From assembly GCA_026713825.1 (NCBI GenBank), contig JAPONS010000057.1:1-32336 (forward strand): a stretch of 32,336 nucleotides of DNA, in the 5' to 3' direction. The position numbers were made by a program, and so were the translations under genes. This DNA comes from Chloroflexota bacterium. Its GTDB lineage: Bacteria > Chloroflexota > Dehalococcoidia > Lucifugimonadales > UBA1127. Each line of letters starts with the position of its first letter. Position 1 is the stretch's first letter. Below are positions 15,317 through 22,576 of this stretch, piece after piece. The notes beneath the pieces were generated by a model. That model was not told where the DNA came from. It made no database searches and saw only the letters and a list, made by a program, of their open reading frames with translations.

Positions 15317-15699
15317 TGACATACCGGGAGTTGACCGGAAAGCTCAGAAGGCTCGGATGCGTCTTTGACCGGCAGGTAGGGGGTTCGCACGAAATCCGGC
15401 TCAACCCGGCCAACGACCAGGAAACCACCATTCCCAGACATGGCAACCGCGACCTTGCTACAGGGACTGTCCACGGAATTCGCAGAGACTTGGGGATCAC
15501 CCGCGAGGACTTCGACCGGACGCAGGATAAAGCGGGGGCCACAAGGGTTCCCCCTACGCCCTACTCCTCCGGGTTCGCTGCCGCCGCGATTCTGGATACC
15601 GGCATTCGCCGGTATGAGGAGAGGGGGTGGTTCCTCTGCCTGTTTCGTGGCGGGGACTCCCCGCCGCCGGCCTCTGGATACCGGCATTCGCCGGTATGA
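15316..15699 (+). CDS. hicA: HicA-type mRNA interferase toxin with a repeat-encoded C-terminal tail, 127 aa
   Basis: Small dsRBD-fold toxin. The core (residues 1-66) reads YRELTGKLRRLGCVFDRQVGGSHEIR, with the catalytic His in GGSHEI, then TTIPRHG and GTVHGIRRDLGI. Known HicA proteins stop at about 60-85 residues; this frame continues for about 60 more. That extra part runs through two family A palindromes (15592-15616 and 15674-15698), encoding DTGIRRYEE and GYRHSPV, and the TGA stop lies in the second repeat. Either repeats have replaced the original stop and extended the toxin, or the tail is tolerated. The start overlaps the hicB stop (ATGA). Confidence 0.82.
   Translation: MTYRELTGKLRRLGCVFDRQVGGSHEIRLNPANDQETTIPRHGNRDLATGTVHGIRRDLGITREDFDRTQDKAGATRVPPTPYSSGFAAAAILDTGIRRYEERGWFLCLFRGGDSPPPASGYRHSPV
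15592..15616. repeat. Family A palindrome inside the hicA reading frame
   Basis: ATACCGGC-ATTC-GCCGGTAT copy that is read in frame by hicA as DTGIRRY. Confidence 0.85.
15674..15698. repeat. Family A palindrome supplying the hicA stop codon
   Basis: Second copy, read in frame as GYRHSPV; the GGTATGACGG end carries the TGA at 15697-15699. Confidence 0.85.
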
Positions 15700-15714
15700 C
15701 GGGTGCGGGGCAGC

Positions 15715-17970
15715 CTACCCGCTTGCCTCCAGCTTGGCGAGGGAGTGGAGGAGGCGTTTTACGCCTGTGCCGTCGAAGGCGACGGTGACCTCGTAGTCGT
15801 CTTTGGTGGGTTTGCAGTTGACGACGACGCCCTCGCCGAAGGTGGCGTGGGAGACGCGGTCGCCAGGGTCGAAGGGCGGCGGGCCGGTGGGGGTGTCGGC
15901 GCCGTCCGTTCGCCCCCGTATCAAGTACGGGGCAGGCTCTTCGATTTCCCTCAGGGTGAACGGATTGGAGCGGGCGCGGCTGCCGGTGCGGGTGGCGGCC
16001 CTGGTTTCCTGGCGGGCTTCGCGTTCGCCCTCGGGCGAGGCTATGAGCTCGCGGGGGATGTCGGCGAGGAAGCGCGAGGGGATGCCGGGCAGGGAGTTGC
16101 CCATGACGCGGCGGCGGAAGGCGCGGGTGAGGTAGAGGCGCTCTTTGGCTCGCGTCATGCCGACGTAGCAGAGGCGCCGTTCCTCCTCCATCTCTCCGGG
16201 GTCGTCGAATGAGCGGATGTGCGGGAGCATGCCCTCTTCCATGCCGACCATGAACATGGCGGGGAACTCCAAGCCCTTGGCCTGGTGCAGGGTGATGAGG
16301 GTGACGCCGTCGCTGGAGTCCGCGTTGTCGGCGTCAGAGACGAGGGCGACCTGCTCGAGGAAGGCGGCGAGGCCGTCGGGGGGCGGGACGCCGGCGAAGT
16401 CGGCGGCGACGGTGCGGAGCTCACGGATGTTGTCCCAACGGTCCTCGCCCTGCTCGTCGTCGCTGAGGATGTGGTCGCGGTAGCCGGTGGGCTGGAGGAC
16501 GAGGTCGAGGAGCTCGGCGGCCTCGAGCTCGGTGACGGCCTGCTGGAGCTCCTTGAGGACGGCGCCGAGGCGGGAGAGGGAGGCCTTGCCCGCCCGCGGG
16601 ATGGGGGTGTCGACCTCGGGGTCGTCGGCGAGGATGTCGAGGGCGCGGCGCATGGGGATGTTGAGGGTGCGCGACCATCGATTAAGCTCGTCGACGGAGC
16701 GCTGGCCGATGCCTCGGGGCGGGACGTTCAGGATGCGTTCGAGGCTGACGTCGTCGGCGGGGTTGTTGAGGACGCGGAGATAGGCGATGACGTCCTTGAT
16801 CTCCTTGCGCTGGTAGAAGCGGAGGGCGCCGACGAGGCGGTAGGGGATGCCGTGGCGGATGCAGGCCTCCTCCAGCGCGCGGGACTGGGCGTTGACGCGG
16901 TAGGCGACGGCGGCGTCGCCGAATTGGAGCTCGCCTGCGCGGCGGAGGCGGTCGACTTCCTTGATGACCCAGAGGGCCTCGTCGCCCTCGTCGTAGGCCT
17001 CATGGACGAAGACGCGGAGGCCGGCGGGGGCGGTGGGGAGCAGACGCTTCTCGACGCGCTGGCGGTTGCCGCTGATGACCTTCTCGGCGGCGGAGAGGAT
17101 GTTGGCGGAGGAGCGGTAGTTCTCCTCGAGGAGGACGGTCTCGGCGTCGTGGAAGTCGTTTCGGAAGCTGAGGATGTTGCGGATGTCCGCGTGGCGCCAG
17201 GAGTAGATGGACTGGTCGGGGTCGCCGACGACGGCGATGTTGCGCCACCTGCCGGCGAGCTGCTTGGCGATCTCGTACTGGGCGACGTTGGTGTCCTGGA
17301 ACTCGTCGACCATGAGGTGGCGGTAGCGTGTCTGGTAGCGTTCCAGGACTTCAGGGTGGCTGGCGAATAGGTAGTAGGTCATGAGGAGCAGGTCGTCAAA
17401 ATCGACGGCCTGGTTGGCGCGGAGCATGCGCTGGTACTCCTCGTAGGCGCGCAGGGTCACCTCCTCAAAGTAGGAGCCGACGTTGGCGCGGTAGACGGCG
17501 GGGTCCATGAGCTGGGCCTTGGCGCCGGAGATGCCGCTGAGGATGGCGCCGGGGGTGAACTGCTTGGGCTCAATGCCCGCGCTGACCATTGCCTTCTTGA
17601 GGAGGCTGACCTGGTCGTCGCGGTCGTAGATGGTGAAGCCGCGGTCGATGTTGATGGCCTCGCCGGACTCGCGGAGGATGCGGGAGCAGAGGGCGTGGAA
17701 GGTGCCGGCGGTGATCTGCTCGGCGATGGGGCCGCCGAGGAGGCGGGCGAGGCGGTCGCGGAGCTCGCGGGCGGCCTTGTTCGTGAACGTGAGGACGCAG
17801 ATGCCGCGGGGGCCGACGCCGACGGTGTGGACGAGGTAGGCGACGCGATGGACGATGACGCGGGTCTTGCCGCTGCCGGGGCCCGCGACGATGAGCAGCG
17901 GGCCATCGATGTGCTGGACGGCCCGCTGTTGGGCGTCGTTGAGGCCTTGGAGGAGGGAGTCTGTCGTCAT
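15715..17970 (-). CDS. pcrA: UvrD/PcrA-type superfamily 1 DNA helicase, 751 aa
   Basis: 3'-5' ATP-dependent DNA helicase for repair and replication. Walker A AGPGSGKT is at residues 29-36, then TFTNKAA, motif II VDEFQDTN, motif III GDPDQSIYSWRHAD, motif IV EENYRSS, motif V TLHQAKGLEF and motif VI YVGMTRAKERLYL. The C-terminal GDRVSHATFGEGVV segment is the PcrA/UvrD Tudor-like RNA-polymerase-binding domain. Between the helicase core and that domain, residues 670-686 are encoded by a copy of a dispersed repeat. The minus-strand hexamer TATACT lies only eight bases before the ATG, so the mRNA may be nearly leaderless. It converges on hicA. Confidence 0.94.
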   Translation of the reverse strand: MTTDSLLQGLNDAQQRAVQHIDGPLLIVAGPGSGKTRVIVHRVAYLVHTVGVGPRGICVLTFTNKAARELRDRLARLLGGPIAEQITAGTFHALCSRILRESGEAINIDRGFTIYDRDDQVSLLKKAMVSAGIEPKQFTPGAILSGISGAKAQLMDPAVYRANVGSYFEEVTLRAYEEYQRMLRANQAVDFDDLLLMTYYLFASHPEVLERYQTRYRHLMVDEFQDTNVAQYEIAKQLAGRWRNIAVVGDPDQSIYSWRHADIRNILSFRNDFHDAETVLLEENYRSSANILSAAEKVISGNRQRVEKRLLPTAPAGLRVFVHEAYDEGDEALWVIKEVDRLRRAGELQFGDAAVAYRVNAQSRALEEACIRHGIPYRLVGALRFYQRKEIKDVIAYLRVLNNPADDVSLERILNVPPRGIGQRSVDELNRWSRTLNIPMRRALDILADDPEVDTPIPRAGKASLSRLGAVLKELQQAVTELEAAELLDLVLQPTGYRDHILSDDEQGEDRWDNIRELRTVAADFAGVPPPDGLAAFLEQVALVSDADNADSSDGVTLITLHQAKGLEFPAMFMVGMEEGMLPHIRSFDDPGEMEEERRLCYVGMTRAKERLYLTRAFRRRVMGNSLPGIPSRFLADIPRELIASPEGEREARQETRAATRTGSRARSNPFTLREIEEPAPYLIRGRTDGADTPTGPPPFDPGDRVSHATFGEGVVVNCKPTKDDYEVTVAFDGTGVKRLLHSLAKLEASG
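15914..15963. repeat. Dispersed repeat embedded in frame in pcrA
   Basis: CCCCGTATCAAGTACGGGG then CAGGCTCTTC matches 3729-3757 with one mismatch, and its far end, CTCAGGGTGAACGG, matches the family C repeat at 19306-19330. On the minus strand it encodes PFTLREIEEPAPYLIRGR within the helicase linker. Confidence 0.85.
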
Positions 17971-17978
17971 ACGCTAGC

Positions 17979-17984
17979 AGTATA
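17979..17984 (-). promoter_or_regulatory. -10 element of pcrA
   Basis: TATACT on the minus strand, eight bases from the ATG. No clear -35 is seen. The close spacing implies little or no 5' leader. Confidence 0.45.
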
Positions 17985-18050
17985 GCAGCGCGGGCGGCTC
18001 CATCGGCGGGGTGACGGCGCCGGTTCCGGGGGTGTTTGGGGGTGGGCCTC

Positions 18051-18102
18051 CTGGATACCGGCCCCATATCGGAGTACGGGGCCGGTATGCGCGGGTATGA
18101 CG
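18051..18102. repeat. Dispersed repeat, family A with internal insert
   Basis: CTGGATACCGGCCCC, then ATATCGGAGTA, then GGGGCCGGTATG and GGGTATGACG. A family A element whose loop has been replaced by the GTACGGGG unit seen at 3729 and 15914, so it joins the two repeat types. Confidence 0.75.
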
Positions 18103-18142
18103 CCAGGGGCGCTGTGCTATCCTGTTTCAACAAGAGGTGAGG

Positions 18143-19294
18143 ATGAACAACCCTCCGGCCCACGCCATAGCGTCGATATCGTTCGGGTCCACCTATGCGG
18201 ATGTTGCCGCGCTGGTGGGGGCCTTTCTCCTCTTTGTGCTGCTCTCCTACCTTGTGCACTTCATTCTCGACCGGGTGGCGGACAGCCTGAAGCGCAAGCA
18301 GAGGGCGGAGGTGATCGAGCACCTCATTCAGGCGACGTACCGTCCCATCACGCTCTTCTTTCTGGTGCAGGGGATCCTGGCCGTCGCGGTCTTGCTCAGC
18401 CAGATGGAGCGGTGGCACGGCGTCATTGGCCTGGACGCGTGGCTCAACATCATCTTCCGCGGCTGGGCGGTCCTAACGTTGCTGCTGGTGGCGGCGGGCG
18501 GCGCCCGGGCTTTGGGCGTCGTGCTGACCTGGTACGGCGAGAACCTTGCGGACGACGAGGGCGCCATACTCGCGCCGAGCCTCATCAATCCCCTGCGCCG
18601 CTTTGCCACGCTGGGCATCTACATCATCGCGATCCTGCTGGCCCTGGAGTTGGTGGGCATCAGCGTGACGCCGCTGGTGGCGGGTCTCGGCATCGGCGGT
18701 CTGGCTGTCGCGCTGGCGGTGCAGCCGACGCTGTCGAACTTCTTCGCGGGCAGCTACCTCTCTGGCGACCGGGTCATCAGCGCGGGGGACTTCGTCGAGC
18801 TGGAGAACGGATTTCAGGGCTACGTGGTGGACGTGGGATGGCGGAGCACACGGCTGCGGACGCCGTACAACAACCTCGTGGTGGTGCCGAACTCGCGGCT
18901 GGCCGACAGCATGCTGACGAACTATTCGAGCCCGGAGGAGCAGATCGGGGTGCTCGTCATGTGCGGCGTGAGCTACAGCAGCGCGCTGGCAGACGTGGAG
19001 CGGATGGCCAAGGAGGCGGCGCAGAAGGTCGTCGACAACACGGACGGCGCGGACAAGGGGATGGCGCCGTGGTTCGGGTTCGAGACGTTCGGCGACTCCA
19101 ACATCGACTTCTGGGTGTGGGTGCAGGCCAACAGCCGGATCGATTCCTTCATCGTCAAGAGTGAGCTGATCAAGGCGCTGCACGAGCGGTTCGGGGCGGA
19201 GGGGATCTCCATCAACTACCCGATGCGCCACCTGGTGTTCCCGGAGGACGGGCTGCCGGTGACGCATACCGAGGGCGACGGGCCGTCGGCGTAG
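18143..19294 (+). CDS. MscS-family mechanosensitive ion channel, 383 aa
   Basis: Membrane-tension-gated channel that releases solutes on osmotic downshock. Hydrophobic segments near residues 20-42, 68-86, 103-130 and 155-177 precede the pore helix GLGIGGLAVALAVQPTLSNF (181-200), rich in Gly/Ala as in MscS TM3. The beta domain follows (SGDRVISAGDFVELENGFQGYVVDVGWRSTRL; PNSRLADSMLTNY), then the alpha/beta C-terminal domain. The ATG at 18143 has GAGG five bases upstream; GTG at 18137 is also possible. A TATCCT -10-like hexamer lies at 18118-18123. It converges on the VLRF1 gene across a family C repeat. Confidence 0.93.
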   Translation: MNNPPAHAIASISFGSTYADVAALVGAFLLFVLLSYLVHFILDRVADSLKRKQRAEVIEHLIQATYRPITLFFLVQGILAVAVLLSQMERWHGVIGLDAWLNIIFRGWAVLTLLLVAAGGARALGVVLTWYGENLADDEGAILAPSLINPLRRFATLGIYIIAILLALELVGISVTPLVAGLGIGGLAVALAVQPTLSNFFAGSYLSGDRVISAGDFVELENGFQGYVVDVGWRSTRLRTPYNNLVVVPNSRLADSMLTNYSSPEEQIGVLVMCGVSYSSALADVERMAKEAAQKVVDNTDGADKGMAPWFGFETFGDSNIDFWVWVQANSRIDSFIVKSELIKALHERFGAEGISINYPMRHLVFPEDGLPVTHTEGDGPSA

Positions 19295-19305
19295 CCGGGG
19301 CGAGG

Positions 19306-19330
19306 CCCTTCGGCAGGCTCAGGGTGAACG
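19306..19330. repeat. Dispersed repeat, family C
   Basis: CCCTTCGGCAGGCTCAGGG then TGAACG, two mismatches from the copies at 21266-21291 and 27141-27165 (core CAGGCTCAGGGCGAACGG). It occupies the gap between two convergent genes. Confidence 0.8.
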
Positions 19331-19340
19331 TCGGCCGCCG

Positions 19341-20102
19341 TCACACTGGCGGCGCAACCTCGTAGACGACGCTTTCCCAGAGTGTCTTCGGCAGGGCGAC
19401 TAGAGCGTCGTGGCCGGGCTCGCGGACGTCGAGGACGCGCTTGCGGGTGACGGGGCCGAAGCGCTCGGCCCACGGGCACCACTCGCGGAAGCCCGCGAGG
19501 GTGTGGGCCTCGCCGCCGAGGAAGAAGTGCTCGATATCACGCTCGTACGGGGTGAGTCGGGCCTGCAACTCCTCACAGACTTCCTTGTAGAGCTCGTGCA
19601 TCTGGCCCTCTCGGATGCGGCGGAAGCGGTTGGACGACGAGCCGCCCTTCTTGTGGCGCCCCTTGACGAAGCGGCGGTCGGTCTTGGACGCGAGCAGGCG
19701 CTCGCCGCGGTAGACGCCGATGCCGTAGCGGCCGAGGCGCACGAGGCAGGCGGCGATGACGGGCTCGGTGTCCAAGAGGGCGAGCAGGGGCGTTGCGTCG
19801 ATGCCTTCTGTCTGCATCTCGACGGCGAGGGGGAGCGGGGGGAGGACGGCGCGGAGGAGGCGTCCGTCCCAGAAGAGCGCGGCGCCGACGTCGGATGCGG
19901 CGATGGCGGCGGTCACGCGGTCGAGGCCGTCGGCGCCGGCGAGGGTGGGCGAGAGCTCGGCGAGCGGGGGCGGCGCGCTCCAAGGCGCGAGGCAGGCGGT
20001 GCGAGCCGTCGCGCCGGGCCTCGCGAGGAGGGCGTCGAGGTAACGGCGCATGCGGTCCTTCGGCAGGACGCGGCGGGTGACGGCGGCGGTGTGGGTCGTC
20101 AT
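19341..20102 (-). CDS. Vms1/VLRF1-type peptidyl-tRNA hydrolase (release-factor-like), 253 aa
   Basis: Predicted to cut nascent chains from tRNA on stalled large ribosomal subunits, as Vms1/ANKZF1 does in eukaryotes; bacterial relatives (acVLRF1) are known. The diagnostic segment is residues 143-167: TDRRFVKGRHKKGG then SSSNRFRRIREGQ, matching the VLRF1 G-R-H-x-x-G-G-x-S-x-x-R-F loop that resembles the eRF1 GGQ loop. The alpha/beta core before it (AALFWDGRLLRAVLPPL) fits the same fold. The start at 20102 is chosen because the open frame beyond it is antisense to the next gene. CTGACG-N18-TACAGT ends six bases from this ATG, suggesting a leaderless mRNA. The usual ankyrin and zinc-finger parts are absent. 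Confidence 0.78.
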   Translation of the reverse strand: MTTHTAAVTRRVLPKDRMRRYLDALLARPGATARTACLAPWSAPPPLAELSPTLAGADGLDRVTAAIAASDVGAALFWDGRLLRAVLPPLPLAVEMQTEGIDATPLLALLDTEPVIAACLVRLGRYGIGVYRGERLLASKTDRRFVKGRHKKGGSSSNRFRRIREGQMHELYKEVCEELQARLTPYERDIEHFFLGGEAHTLAGFREWCPWAERFGPVTRKRVLDVREPGHDALVALPKTLWESVVYEVAPPV

Positions 20103-20108
20103 GCTCCA

Positions 20109-20138
20109 ACTGTACCCCACACCTTGACGCAGCGTCAG
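20109..20138 (-). promoter_or_regulatory. Promoter of the VLRF1 gene
   Basis: On the minus strand, CTGACG (20138-20133), 18 bases, TACAGT (20114-20109), then six bases and the ATG. Transcription would begin at or next to the start codon. Confidence 0.5.
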
Positions 20139-20199
20139 CCTGCGCGGGATTGCTGAGTGGGGTACACTATGCGGATTCCAAGCTGAACGGGGGTCTACT

Positions 20200-21249
20200 A
20201 TGGCGACGTTCAAGGTTGTGGCGCAGAAGCCGCCTGTTCCTACGCCGATGCAGCCCGGGGATTTCGACCTCGAGATGGAGGCGCTGGCGGGCATTGACGC
20301 GGAGATTGTGGAGCTGGAGGCAACGACGGAGGATGAGTTTATCGCGGGGGCGCGGGACGCCGACGCGGTGATGGCGCGAGGGCGGCGGATGACGAAGAAC
20401 ATCATCGACAGCCTGGAGCGGTGCAAGGTCATCGCGCTGGGGAGCGTCGGGGCGGACTCGGTGGACGTTGACGCCGCGACGGCGCGGAACATCCCCGTCA
20501 CCAACTGCCCGGACACCTTCATCGAGGAGGTGGCCGACCACACGATGATGCTGATTCTCTCGACGTTCCGGCGGCTGACGACGATGGACCGGATGGTGCG
20601 GGAGTCGCGGTGGCGCGAGGGACGGCCGCTGCTGTCGGAGTTTCCTCGGCTGATGGGGCAGACGCTGGGGTTCATCGGCTTTGGACACGTGCCGCGGGCT
20701 ACGGCGATCCGGGCGTCTGGGTTCGGCATGCGGATGCTGGCGTACGACCCGTACATCGAGGAGCTGGTGATGAGCGGGTACGGGGTCGAGCCGGTCGGGT
20801 TGATGGAGCTGCTGGAGAAGTCGGACATCGTCTCGATGCATGCGCCGGCGACGGCGGAGGCCGATGGTATGCTGACGCACCGGCACTTTCAGGCGATGAA
20901 GCCGACGGCGCTCTTCATCAACAACGGGCGCGGGCCGACGGTCCACGAAGAGGCGCTCATCCAGGCGCTGCAGGAAGGATGGATTGCCGCGGCGGGGCTG
21001 GACGTGCTCGAGAAAGAGCCGCCGGACCCGGAGAACCCGCTGCTGCACATGGACAACGTCATCCTGACGCCGCACGTGGCGTCGGCGTCGGCGCGGATGG
21101 CGCCGGAGTCTCGGCGGCGGGTGGGCACGGAGATCGCGCTGGTGCTGACGGGGCGGTGGCCGAAGTCTTGCGTGAACCCGTCAGTGCTGGAGAAGACGGA
21201 CCTGCGGCGGTGGCAGCCGTACTCGATGGAGCGCGGGCCGGGGTCGTAG
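20200..21249 (+). CDS. D-isomer-specific 2-hydroxyacid dehydrogenase, 349 aa
   Basis: NAD(P)-dependent reductase/dehydrogenase of D-2-hydroxyacids (the glyoxylate, phosphoglycerate and hydroxypyruvate group). The catalytic Arg244 (NNGRGPTV), Glu273 (DVLEKEP) and His292 (LTPHVAS) are all present. The nucleotide-binding loop is FIGFGHVPRA (158-167), where the third glycine of GxGxxG is replaced by proline; the ribose-binding acid Asp183 (AYDP) is present. GGGGGT lies upstream of the ATG, and TACACT at 20163-20168 may be the -10. The two phosphotransferase genes follow on the same strand. The substrate is not predictable. Confidence 0.9.
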   Translation: MATFKVVAQKPPVPTPMQPGDFDLEMEALAGIDAEIVELEATTEDEFIAGARDADAVMARGRRMTKNIIDSLERCKVIALGSVGADSVDVDAATARNIPVTNCPDTFIEEVADHTMMLILSTFRRLTTMDRMVRESRWREGRPLLSEFPRLMGQTLGFIGFGHVPRATAIRASGFGMRMLAYDPYIEELVMSGYGVEPVGLMELLEKSDIVSMHAPATAEADGMLTHRHFQAMKPTALFINNGRGPTVHEEALIQALQEGWIAAAGLDVLEKEPPDPENPLLHMDNVILTPHVASASARMAPESRRRVGTEIALVLTGRWPKSCVNPSVLEKTDLRRWQPYSMERGPGS

Positions 21250-21265
21250 AGACTGGAAGCGCGCG

Positions 21266-21291
21266 CCCTTCGACAGGCTCAGGGCGAACGG
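21266..21291. repeat. Dispersed repeat, family C, upstream of the first phosphotransferase
   Basis: Core CAGGCTCAGGGCGAACGG. Its last bases run into GGAGGG, so the repeat end forms part of the ribosome-binding site of the next gene. Confidence 0.85.
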
Positions 21292-21301
21292 AGGGATGAC
21301 A

Positions 21302-22390
21302 TTGGCGACTGTCGCGGTTCCAGCCAGCATCGAGGATGTGACGCCGGAGTGGCTGACGGCTGCGCTGCGCGAGAGTGGGCTCGACGTGCGGGTGGCCTCG
21401 GTGACGGCGCAGAGCATCGGCGAGGGTTTCGGCGTCAACGGGATGACCTCTCGGCTGCGGGTCGAGTACGCAGCGGGCGACGGGCCGCCGTCGTTTGTGA
21501 TGAAGCTGCCAGCGACGATGCCGGAGAGCAAGGCCATCGGGCTGCGGCTGGGGTTCTACGAGAACGAGATCCGCTTCTACGACGAGCTTGCGGGCGGCGT
21601 GTCCGTCAACCTGCCTCGACATTACTACACCGGCATGGACAAGGAGCGGCAGGACTACGCGCTGCTGCTGGAGGACATGGCGCCCGCGACGCCCGGCGAC
21701 GACATCGCGAGTTGCTCGCTGGAGGATGCGCAGCTCATCGTGGACGAGCTTCCGAAGCTGCATGTGCCGTGGTGGAACAGCGAACTGCTGCCGACGCTCG
21801 AGTGGCTGCCTGTCGGCGAGCCGAACATCGAGGCGGCGAACCAGCGGTTCCAGGAGACCCTATTTCCGGCGACGATTGAGCACTACGGCAGTACGCTGTC
21901 GCCGACTGCATACCGGGTGGCGGAGAAGTACTCTCGGGGGCTGGTGCACATCGTGAAGCAGATGACAGCGGCCCCGTACACGCTGACGCACAGCGACTAC
22001 CGGCTGGTGAATATGCTGCTGGGCGGGACGGGGGAAAGCCGACAGATCACGGTGCTCGACTGGCAGCGTGTCGCGCTGGGGAAGGGGCCCATCGACGTGG
22101 CCTTCTTCACGGTGCTGAGTTTGCCGCCGGAGACGCGGCGGGCTTGGCAGTGGGGGCTGGTGGAGCGGTACCACGAGGGGCTGCTGGAGCGGGGAATCAA
22201 GGGCTACAGCCTGGAGGAGTGCCAGCGCGACTATCGGCTGTGCGCCTTCGCGCCGTCGCGTATCGCGCTGGCGCACGGGTCACGGCCGCGATCGCAGCTC
22301 GACGGGGACGCGGGCGTGTTGCTGCAGGCGACGCTGATGCAGCGAGCGGCGGCCGCGATGGAAGATTTGGACATGGAGGAGTTTTTGTAG
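21302..22390 (+). CDS. APH/EcKinase-like phosphotransferase, first tandem copy, 362 aa
   Basis: Protein-kinase-fold small-molecule kinase. Numbering from the ATG at 21296: nucleotide-site lysine K70 (FVMK), catalytic loop HSDYRLVN with H232, D234 and N239, and metal-binding D255 (VLDWQR). SLEDAQLIVDELPKLHVPWW resembles the ecdysteroid-kinase-like / DUF1679 branch of aminoglycoside phosphotransferase relatives. GGAGGG directly abuts ATG 21296, too close for use, so the TTG at 21302, six bases on, is the more likely start. The protein ends MEDLDMEEFL, almost the same as the next gene. The substrate is unknown; an antibiotic is not implied. Confidence 0.85.
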   Translation: MATVAVPASIEDVTPEWLTAALRESGLDVRVASVTAQSIGEGFGVNGMTSRLRVEYAAGDGPPSFVMKLPATMPESKAIGLRLGFYENEIRFYDELAGGVSVNLPRHYYTGMDKERQDYALLLEDMAPATPGDDIASCSLEDAQLIVDELPKLHVPWWNSELLPTLEWLPVGEPNIEAANQRFQETLFPATIEHYGSTLSPTAYRVAEKYSRGLVHIVKQMTAAPYTLTHSDYRLVNMLLGGTGESRQITVLDWQRVALGKGPIDVAFFTVLSLPPETRRAWQWGLVERYHEGLLERGIKGYSLEECQRDYRLCAFAPSRIALAHGSRPRSQLDGDAGVLLQATLMQRAAAAMEDLDMEEFL

Positions 22391-22391
22391 A

Positions 22392-22410
22392 GGCAACCCT
22401 CGTGGTTGCC
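22392..22410 (+). terminator. Hairpin after the first phosphotransferase
   Basis: GGCAACC (22392-22398) and GGTTGCC (22404-22410) pair perfectly, starting one base after the stop. There is no T-run, so termination is uncertain. Confidence 0.4.
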
Positions 22411-22466
22411 TTGGGCGCCCACAAGGGGCGCTCCTATGCCGGCGCCCCTCGGGGTTCCCCTGCCTT

Positions 22467-22549
22467 CCATACCGGGGTGCGGGGCAGGCTTCGAGGGAAC
22501 GACGGAGGTGTCGCGTTTGTCGGGGTTCCTGCCTGCGCAGGAACGACGG
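22467..22549. repeat. Two dispersed repeats between the phosphotransferase genes
   Basis: The first (22467-22505) starts CCATACCGGGG, contains GGGGCAGGCTTCGAGGG and ends GAACGACGG. The second (22525-22549) is a GTTCCTGC...GCAGGAAC palindrome ending CGACGG. Both are variants of the elements seen at 146-196 and 3708-3803. Confidence 0.65.
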
Positions 22550-22576
22550 TTGGGAGGAGAATCTGGAGGCAGGCCA

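Noticed and set aside
16219-17370. 383-codon open frame on the plus strand
   Set aside because: Antisense to pcrA, made mostly of Gly, Ala, Val, Glu and Asp; no fold or motif.
20103-20828. N-terminal extension of the VLRF1 open frame
   Set aside because: The added 242 residues are antisense to the 2-hydroxyacid dehydrogenase and Ser/Arg-rich; the promoter lies inside it, directly before the chosen ATG.
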